DNA of 64,000 bases, taken from Nilaparvata lugens (taxonomy: Eukaryota; Arthropoda; Insecta; Hemiptera; Delphacidae). The notes under the pieces are model-generated. The model was given only the letters and a program-made list of their open reading frames with translations. It had not been told where the DNA came from and did not search any database. Both the position numbers and the translations under genes were made by a program. Positions within the stretch are counted from its first letter, which is position 1. Each line of letters opens with the position of its first letter. Positions 25,595 to 64,000 of the stretch are shown piece by piece. The DNA lies in NCBI RefSeq assembly GCF_014356525.2, contig NC_052508.1, positions 49,703,858-49,767,857 on the forward strand, in the 5' to 3' direction.

Positions 25595-26900
25595 TCATGT
25601 CAGGTAGGTACTTTCCTTCTTCAATTAATCTGAAACATACAGTACGGTATTGTTTGTTTTATATCAAATACAATAATTATTCAGATAAGCATTTTTAAAG
25701 CAGTTCTGATGCAATCCAATTCCTTTTAGCTATGTGAAAGATTGAAGAGATATAATGAAGTCCTAAATTCTTAAGAAAAAGTGTAATAATTGAAAATTAT
25801 ATAAACCTCTTTTCTTAGTGTAGAGAATGTAAAAATATTATTCAAATCCCATGAATGGATGTAACATATAGGCTACCAATAACATATAGAATTAATCTTT
25901 TTTTGCCATTTACTTTAGTTTTGTTATCAGCAATTCCACCAAGTATAGGATTGGTAAAACTATTGATTTACAAAATATCGATATACTATCTCCATGGGAA
26001 AAACGTCAGAAATAGGTAATAATAATAGTACACAGTACGGTATTATCTGTAGTTTTTTTTAGAAATTTGATTATCTCTTTTTTTGAAAGAGGTTTCAACT
26101 CGACTCAAATTCTGTAGAAATTTAGAAGAAAAATTTATTTCATGTAGAATATTTTAAAAAAAATTGGATTCAAACAAGAAATAATATTTTTGAAACATGC
26201 ATATAATATGTCACTCCTGAAAAATAACTGCATCAGCCTTTGTAGAGGATAGCGCAATAGAATGAGTTCTAATCAATTACGGTAGGCTACTGTAAGAGAT
26301 TCAGAATAATTTTGTCATGGAAAACAAAATAATCCAGTCAACTATTCAACAATGAATGAAACAATAAATTGTCTACCATTCTTTATATTATTTGTGCCAA
26401 TTTATGTTTTACAACTTGTAGAACGTGTACCGTATATGTTGATAGTAAAAATAATTGCTATATTTTTAATTGAAATGATTGCAAACACAGTGTAATTTAG
26501 ACAAATTACTGTTCTGATGCAATACAGTTAGTTCCTTGTACTATAAATAAGCAACAGGAAATTATTGAATTCTTGAGAAAAAGTGTGACCTGAGAAAATT
26601 TTATCTTTGTAGTTTATTCTAATGTAGTATCTTTCTGTAGCTATGTAGTATTGTAAAATATATAGGATACCTATAAAATAACAAACCACCTGGATTCGAA
26701 TTGAATGTGGTCCGAATGCGATTGAAAAATTCTTCTATCTATGGTTAATTTCAAAATTTACCAAAACATCAAATCAATGTGAATATATTTGTTATTGAGA
26801 ACAAGGACAAAGAAATAACCATTTATGGGAAACTGGTTGCTACATTACTAACATATACGAATTTCAGCTGAAAATAGTCCGAATAATTGTGTGCATCAAC
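25595..26900. repeat. Left arm of a ~1.3 kb inverted repeat
   Basis: Reads as the reverse complement of 28085-29385, with very high identity over the stretches compared by eye (few mismatches per 100 bp). The outer edge is near caggtaggtactttcc and the inner edge near gtgtgcatcaa. No transposase or terminal signature is visible within the arm. Confidence 0.9.
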
Positions 26901-27160
26901 GAATTTTCCATAAGATTTTATAAAATATTGTATGAGCAATGAAATCATTTCCAGCTAAAGATGGCTCAGTCATGAGGAAAAGATTGGCTACAATTTCAAG
27001 ATTTTTCTTCTGACAGAAACATCTGTAGTTCAGTACCCATCTCATTCATTATTTTTTAATCTAATTTGATTTTGAAGTCCACATACGCCCATGGCTTGTG
27101 CGTAGATAATTCGATTGAAGTATTAAACAAATAAATGCCAGAAGAATATTGTAAACTAGC

Positions 27161-27240
27161 CGTCAGGCTCGCTTCGCTCGCCATAGACTAAACGGCTGGC
27201 TAAACGGATATGGCGAGCGAAGCTAGCCTGACTGCTAGTA
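27161..27240. repeat. Palindromic gcgagcgaag motif
   Basis: ctagccgtcaggctcgcttc at the left and its inverse ending gcctgactgctag at the right form an ~80-bp imperfect palindrome in the spacer of the large inverted repeat. It looks like a transposon end. Confidence 0.55.
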
Positions 27241-27474
27241 AAATATAATATTCCCAGGATTGAAGTAGCAGTGCCCAATCAATTTTTCCGCGATAAATGC
27301 ATTTAAATCTTCAACTTGGTGCCAACCTAACAAAGTTAACTCAACTTAATGTCAACCTGACAAAATTATTAATTTAGTTGCCAGTTAACAACTGTTTCGA
27401 AGAGGTACTCTATCTAGATTATAGTTCTATAGTAACATATGATACGGAAATTTCAATTATAATTAAGAGATTGG

Positions 27475-27655
27475 GTGAAGAAGAATATACATGCTAAAAG
27501 ACGAACTTCAAACCCTTAAAACAACCCTTAGAGTTAAAATATTGCCAAAAGATTTCTTAGTGCGCCTCTAAAGGGCCAACTGAACATACCTACCAAATTT
27601 GAACGTTTTTGGTCCGGTAGATTTTTAGTTATGCGAGTGAGTGAGTGCCATTTCG

Positions 27656-27700
<45 letters not shown>
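27475..27700. repeat. Dispersed repeat with TA microsatellite tail
   Basis: The block containing cctctaaagggccaactgaa and gaacgtttttggtccggtag ends in gagtgagtgccatttcgc and a (TA)n run at about 27660-27699. I recognise it as resembling a repeat seen in several hemipteran genomes, but I cannot name its class. Confidence 0.45.
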
Positions 27701-27701
<1 letters not shown>

Positions 27702-27712
27702 TTGAACGAATA

Positions 27713-27890
27713 AAGCCTGGCCATACTTATCATGCAGCCAGCCGATCCTAATCGTGTCAGATTTCTGTGGGGTGAAGGGTTGGTGGTGGGACTGATCACA
27801 TGTTGTGTGACATGCACAATTCCAGGACTTTGTCATCACTGATCATATGTGATCGGATTGGAAAGCTGCATGATAAGTGTGGCCCGGGCT
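27713..27890. mobile_element. Palindromic MITE in inverted-repeat spacer
   Basis: The ends cctggccatacttatcatgc and the inverse gcatgataagtgtggcccgg are terminal inverted repeats of a ~178-bp non-coding element. Confidence 0.65.
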
Positions 27891-28084
27891 GACCAGTGCA
27901 CAGCGCAGCGATAGCAGACTGAAGTTGCGATGCTTCAGATTACTAGGCTACACTACAGTAACTATATTACCCAGTAATATAGTTAATACAGTTAATGTAG
28001 GCTACACTTCAGTAAATGTCTCTTCTCAATACGCTACGCTGAAATACTTCTTCGGAAGACGTAGACGTCCTATTTACCAACGTC

Positions 28085-29385
28085 TTGATGCACACAATTA
28101 TTCGGACTATTTTCAGCTGAAATTCGTATATGTTAGTAATCTATCAACCAGTTTCCCATAAATGGTTATTTCTTTGTACTTGTTCACAAATATTCACATT
28201 GATTTGATGTTTTGGGAAATTTTGAAATTAACCATCAATAGAAGAATTTTTCAATCACATTCGGACCACATTCAATTCGAATCCAGATGGTTTGTTATTT
28301 TATATCCTATATATTTTACAATACTACATATAGCTTCAGATAGATACTACATTTGAATAAACTACCAAGATAAAATTTTCTCAAGAATTCAATACTTGAC
28401 AATAATTTCCTGTTGCTTATAGTACAAGGAACTAACTGTATTGCATCAGAACAGTAATTTGTCTATATTACACTGTGTTTGCAATCATTTCAATTAAAAA
28501 TATAGCAATTATTTTTACTATCAACATATATGGTACACGTTCTACAAGTTGTAAAACATAAATTGGCACAAATAATATAAAGAATGGTAGACAATTTATT
28601 GTTTCATTCATTATTGAATAGTTGACTGGATTATTTTGTTTTCCATGACAAAATTATTCTGAAAAATTATTGTGAATCTCTTACAGTACCGTAATTGATT
28701 AGTAATTAGTACTCATTCTATTGCGCTATCCTCTACAAAGGCTGATGCAGTTATTTTTCAGGAGTGACATATTATATGCATGTTTCAAAAATATTATTTC
28801 TTGTTTGAATCCAATTTTTTTTTAAATATTCTACATGAAATAAATTTTTCTTCTAAATTTCTACAGAATTTGAGTCGAGTTGAAATCTCTTTCAAAAAAA
28901 GAGATAATCAAATTTCTAAAAAAAACTACAGATAATACCGTACTGTGTACTATTATTATTACCTATTTCTGACGTTTTTCCCATGGAGATAGTATATCGA
29001 TATTTTGTAAATCAATAGTTTTACCAATCCTATACTTGGTGGAATTGCTGATAACAAAACTAAAGTAAATGGCAAAAAAAGATTAATTCTTTATGTTATT
29101 GGTAGCCTATATGTTACATCCATTCATGGGATTTGAATAATATTTTTATATTCTCAACACTAAGAAAAGAGGTTTATATCATTTCCAATTATTACACTTC
29201 TTAAGAATTTAGGACTTCATTATATCTCTTCAATCTTTCACATAGCTAAAAGGAATTGGATTGCATCAGAACTGCTTTAAAAATGCTTATCTGAATAATA
29301 ATTGTTTTTGATATAAAACAAACAATACCGTTTGTTTCAGATTAATTAAAGAAGGAAAGTACCTACGGTACCTGACAAGTTGTCA
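28085..29385. repeat. Right arm of a ~1.3 kb inverted repeat
   Basis: Inverted partner of 25595-26900 across a ~1.2 kb spacer. Open frames in it (for example 28162-28356) are accidental. Confidence 0.9.
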
Positions 29386-31049
29386 TGATCCATAAAATTA
29401 ATAAACTAATTACAAATAAAAATCATATGCAGTACAGTTGAAAGAATAAAAATATGAGGATATAATCAAGAACTGAAACAAAATTGACAATAAAAAATTT
29501 AATAAATAAAAAGCAACAACAAAATATTACAGAAAAGTACAGTAAGTTACAAAGAAATTAGATTTTGACTTACAATATATTCATCGTTTCAAAGAAATAA
29601 AATAAAGATTATTTTCCAATCTAGACTGCAGCAATTTATAAAAAAATAAAAACTAAACAAACATTTACTGTCTATTTCAAAATAGATTAATAATAAGGAA
29701 CATCTAAGTTAATAGTTTAATGTATTATGTGGTGAATTGGGAACCAGTTCTGATAGCTGTCAAAATAATAAATAATTTTAAACACATCTCGAATAAACAT
29801 TTTGCATTACATTCCTGGTTTTCCTATGAAAAATGCGCAATCAATACAAGTGAGGATTATTACATTCTGCAATAAATCACACAGCCATTATAGATTTAGC
29901 AAATCTTGAAATATTTATTGACTAGAATGTTTATAAAAAACTGTACACATTGAAAGTTTTTTCTATACAAAAGTGAAAAGAAAATATGGAATTATGAATT
30001 ATCTCTAGAAACATAATTTAATTACATCACAAATCACTATTATGGTGGAAGAATGATAATGTAAATGTTAAAACAAGTATATTTAAACAGAGAAAATTAG
30101 AGAAATTGAGCAGTCTTTAATTTACAGAATACATTTTGGAACGAAACAATACTTTATTGTTACTCGATTGAGCTAACGCATTACATTAAATACTGTGTAG
30201 AGAATTAATTACTTTCATATAAACATTCTACTATTAAGAATAGGAAATATTATTGTATTCGCCAAAATAGTGTTTTCAACAATTTCCATATTCTGAATAT
30301 CATTGAAAAAACCCGACATTATAATTTTTTTTAAACCATTAATGACAAATTTGTCAATTTATACTTATACAAGTGAATTTCCAACTAGTGAGAATTGACG
30401 ACAAATAACAAACAATAATTAGCGTCAATACCATAGAAGACATGAGTGCAAATATAAACCAATGCTAGTTGAAAAACACATTCAACCAATAATAATTCAA
30501 CAATTTAACCAAGCAAACTAAACGTTTTTGACAATATTAGTAGATAGTTATTTATAACAAAAATTAGATAATTCGGTAACTAGCTTTTATTGTACCAGTA
30601 TTATAATGATTTTCCAAAATATGTCATTAATATGTAACCGGATTGATTGTTAAAAACACTAACTTTTGATATCTTAGAAAACTATCAATTTTTAAATTGG
30701 GTGAAATCAATCTATCTTTGTTATTCAAGGAATGGTAGACTTCTAACAGTAGGCCTACACATGAAATCCTTAATAATAAAAAACTTCCTTGTTCAACATC
30801 ATACATATACAAACATTTATTGTATTGATTGAGACATTTGATGTTATATAAATAAATTTTCTGATGTTTCATTTTATAAAATAAGACATTTCTTCCGGTT
30901 TATGTTAACATAGATTCTATCAAACTATATAACTCTATGAAATTTGCGTTTACTAGATGGGCTAGTCAAACTGCACTATTTTAGGTAATAAAATGAAATA
31001 CACATAACATATTATTTTCAAGTCATTTCTATCAAATCGTAAGGAACAC
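29386..31049. other. Intergenic, nothing recognised
   Basis: AT-rich and non-coding. Part may belong to the 3' UTR of the minus-strand BLCAP gene, whose end cannot be fixed from sequence. Confidence 0.4.
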
Positions 31050-31310
31050 AAATAGAAATTTTGGTTTTTCACAGAAAAGTTGTTTTTGAATATTACTCCA
31101 GAAAGGTGGCAACCATCACTTTGCACATTTTGTTCAAGTCTCACACTGAAATTCTCACTAACACGCTGTAACACATCTAGTTTTATTGCTCTAGTTTATT
31201 GTGTAATCTGCATTTTTAAGTCATGTATTGTTGCTGGATGAGTCTCAAAAACCTTTGACGTGAGGTACACCGAAAAAGAGAAGTCACACGGGCTAAGATC
31301 GGGTGATCGG
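31050..31310 (-). pseudogene. Mariner-like transposase C-terminal fragment
   Basis: Conceptual minus-strand translation gives RSPDLSPCDFSFSVYLTSKV, then FETHPATIHDLK, a stop, and a tail with LQRVSENFSVRLEQNV and GCHLSGVIF. This is the catalytic-Asp end (SPDLxPxDF) and C-terminus of an insect mariner-type transposase. The upstream domain is missing or unrecognisable, and an internal stop confirms decay. It lies beyond the 3' end of the BLCAP ORF. Confidence 0.7.
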
Positions 31311-32760
31311 ACACTGAATACGGTACTCGGAAAAAGAAAGCTGTTCGGAAAAAGAATACTCTTTAGGTCAATTCAAAAGTATACTCTTTTAGGTTTGGCT
31401 ACTTGTACCATATTGTTGAGAATGAGTGTTCTCATTAACATGAGATTGTCGAAGTTCAGGTATAAGGTATAGGTAAGGTTCAGCATTTGAATACAGCGAA
31501 CTGATGTCAGTGTAACTGCGTGGCTGTTTTCATTCTTTAAAAAATATAGAAAAACTATCCATTTAAAGACCTTGCACACCAGACAGTCACTTAGGCCAGA
31601 TGGAGTGGCTCTCTTGAGGATTTTCAACAGCCCAATACCGAAAAATTTGTCTACTTACATAATATTACTGAGAATTTCGTGTGAGACTTGAACAATGAGC
31701 TTACGAGTAACATTCAGTAATATTTCTGTATAAACCCAGAATTTCCATTTGTGTTCATACGATTTGTTGAAATATATGACTAGAAAATTTTATTTTAATA
31801 CCCAAAATATTGCCGTTTCATTGCTTCTCATTGTATATTTTAGCTACAGTCTTGTAAGGCAAACAAATTCAGTTTTTACATTCTATTCTTAAACTACGGA
31901 CAGTAAATTTTTATAAAGTTAAATAAAAATGGAAACCGGACGTTTTATTAAGTCTGTTTTGTTTGCAACAAACATTTATCTGAAAAAATTACATTTTTGT
32001 TTGGAATTTTCTACCAAAATATTCAAACATGATTTAAAATTAGGTTCTTAGTCTCAATCTATACTATCGTAATTGACTTGTAAAAACTTATTCAATACAA
32101 AGTTCAATTTTAAGTTCTATTAGATGTTTTTAAACATTAAACATACATGAGTTTGATTGAGCTTTAGGAAACCAGCTTGATACCAGCTACAAGTAACTTG
32201 AAACCTTAATACCTTCCTTTCAAGGTTCTTCAAAACATCTACAGTACTGTACCACAAAATATAGTAATTTAAAAGTAATTAAAATGATGGTAAAATTTTC
32301 AATACAAAAATTTGGAATTAATTTCTTCAACTTTTACTCTCCCTGTTCAACACAGGAACCAACAATTTTATGCAATTTGAATGCAGATGAAGAATTTATA
32401 TTTTCTAAATGAGTTCATAATTATCTAATTGATTCAATATATAATATTAATAAAGATGTATACAATAACCTCAATTAAAACAAATCCAGAAAAAAATATG
32501 ATTGTCAAAATATTAGAACATTGTGAATCAAAATGAAGAACTCTTTAAGAAGAGTACGGTAATTGAATATTTTATAATACGGTTTCTGATTCCTGAAGTC
32601 TAATTATTTACTTCTCTGCCATGGTATTAGAATATAGTCTTCCAATTAAGTTAACGTTCATGAAAAAATCCTAGATGAAAAAATATGTGGCCTAAATATT
32701 AAAAAAGGTAGAGTAAAATTCAACAACCTAGTATTCCAGATCCAGTCATCAAATGAGAGA
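31311..32760. other. Probable BLCAP 3' UTR and flank
   Basis: Non-coding AT-rich DNA immediately downstream of the minus-strand BLCAP stop codon. No second gene was seen. Confidence 0.4.
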
Positions 32761-33003
32761 TCAACCATTTTCACATTGCACTGTGTCACAGCTAGTGCTC
32801 CAAAACAAGCAATTTCCAACACCACTATAGCAAATCAAAAATACTGCTGCTAGAAATACTAAACTGCAAATTGTGCAGGGCTTTCTTTCAAGGAAAAATC
32901 CAGTCAAGTATAACACCATGAACATCACATGAGTTTGCAAAAGTGCAGGATTCACTGGTTTAGGAATGAGTAATACGGGAATCAGCCACTGAAGACAGTA
33001 CAT
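32761..33003 (-). CDS. BLCAP: BLCAP-like small two-pass membrane protein
   Basis: An 80-residue single-exon ORF closely resembling bladder-cancer-associated protein (BLCAP, 87 aa in human): N-terminus [20 protein letters not shown], then [10 protein letters not shown] and [13 protein letters not shown]. Two hydrophobic segments are visible at about aa 22-38 and 47-64, separated by the basic/Cys ERKPCTIC loop. The C-terminus diverges. In mammals the family is linked to growth control and apoptosis, with no known enzymatic activity. An uninterrupted coding exon matches the mammalian gene structure. The codons at positions 2 (TAC), 5 (CAG) and 15 (AAA) correspond to the residues recoded by A-to-I editing in mammals. 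A 5' UTR exon further upstream (above 33003) is likely but was not located. Confidence 0.9.
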   Translation of the reverse strand: MYCLQWLIPVLLIPKPVNPALLQTHVMFMVLYLTGFFLERKPCTICSLVFLAAVFLICYSGVGNCLFWSTSCDTVQCENG

Positions 33004-33551
33004 TTTTACTATTATTTAAATATTCACTGTTTCATAATAAGAATCACAAATGTTATAAGGTTTATAGAAACAATTCACCAAAAAATAACGCAATATTGCA
33101 GCCCTTGATATGCATAACCTAAATCCTTGAAGTTTTCATTTCGTTTGTAATTTTCAACATAGAAGTAGAATATAATAGAGTTGCTAGATGTAACAATTTG
33201 TATATAAAATGTTAAATGATGGATTTGAAACTACCTGGCAATCTCAATTTCTTGTTGAATATTCATAATAATAGATCGATTTTTATATTACTTTATATTA
33301 TTCTCAAAACAGAATTAGTATAACACCATGTATAAACATTTCCATTCAGCAGCTGATCAAAGTCCTCTTTATAAGCTGCTGTCTGCACTCTGTAGTCTGA
33401 CTGCTGTTTGTCTGTTTCTCCTTTTTGGTTTTTTCTGAATTATTGTCCATGTCCATAAGATCATAAGGACATGTTACATCACAATTAATCAAAATAATTT
33501 CAGTGTTTCACTTCATGATATTTTGCATATTTTTATAGATTGAAAGTTTAA
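33004..33551. promoter_or_regulatory. Divergent BLCAP / YME1L promoter interval
   Basis: 548 bp separate the BLCAP start codon (minus) from the YME1L start codon (plus), so both promoters must lie here unless a gene has distant untranslated exons. Around 33345-33380 there is a GC-richer stretch with an inverted repeat, cagcagct...agctgctg. No canonical TATA/initiator pair was fixed. Confidence 0.5.
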
Positions 33552-63698
<30,147 letters not shown>

Positions 63699-63824
63699 GA
63701 CGAAATCCACGCTAAAGATTTATCTGAAATTGAAAGTTGGACAAATTTTTTGTATCCAATGTTTTTTTTGTAAACCTCAGTTACAATTAGCACGCTCGCG
63801 ATCTTCAAAAACAAAACTGTAGTC

Positions 63825-63830
63825 AATAAA
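63825..63830 (+). terminator. YME1L polyadenylation signal
   Basis: AATAAA 127 nt after the YME1L stop codon; the first canonical signal downstream. Confidence 0.65.
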
Positions 63831-64000
63831 TTTCGAATGACTAGTGAAAATTGATGAAAGTGATTTAGTATTATACTGTAAAATAATTATTATTATTTAT
63901 GAAACACAGGCTATAGCTTTCTCAAACAGAAACCTATCGTATGCTTGATCATTCTGAAATCTAGTTAATTTATTTGTAGTCTCTTTTACTTCTATTTTTC

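Noticed and set aside
27534..28356. ORFs in and beside the inverted-repeat spacer
   Set aside because: They cross a TA microsatellite, a MITE and a repeat arm; no recognisable domain.

Overview
The window looks like an AT-rich insect nuclear genome segment. Genes are split by GT-AG introns, intergenic DNA is long, and repeats are dense. Repeat families and protein similarity suggest a hemipteran, most likely a delphacid planthopper such as Nilaparvata; that assignment is inference, because no database search was possible.

Three host genes can be reconstructed exon by exon. (1) Purine nucleoside phosphorylase (PNP) lies on the minus strand, six coding exons between 15024 and 4461. Together they give one frame of 346 codons. 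Two TATA/initiator core promoters lie just upstream. (2) A BLCAP-like small membrane protein is a single 80-codon minus-strand ORF at 33003-32761. (3) YME1L, the mitochondrial inner-membrane i-AAA protease, is on the plus strand, fifteen coding exons from 33552 to 63698 that give 728 codons. BLCAP and YME1L are head to head, with start codons 548 bp apart, so a shared divergent promoter is likely.

Layout: 1-4460, intergenic with a CT microsatellite; 4461-15290, PNP; 15290-32760, gene-poor DNA with several MITEs, a composite foldback element (22883-24440) and a pair of ~1.3 kb inverted arms at 25595-26900 and 28085-29385; 32761-33003, BLCAP; 33552-63830, YME1L, whose introns hold retrotransposon remnants, tRNA-derived SINEs, MITEs, tandem repeats and a mariner derivative.

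The most unusual structures are inside YME1L. The exon encoding the Walker A motif is present twice (44867-45019 and 49166-49318) within ~518-bp direct duplications that differ by one base. They flank a 3.78 kb non-LTR retrotransposon whose 3' end is cut exactly where the second duplication begins. The exon is 153 nt and phase-symmetric, so one copy or both could be spliced in frame. A second smaller event of the same shape, a 58-bp duplication around a 910-bp insert, repeats the splice acceptor and first 31 nt of the zinc-protease exon. Either could be real structural variation or, especially the first, a haplotype-merging assembly error. I found no convincing new multi-gene system.
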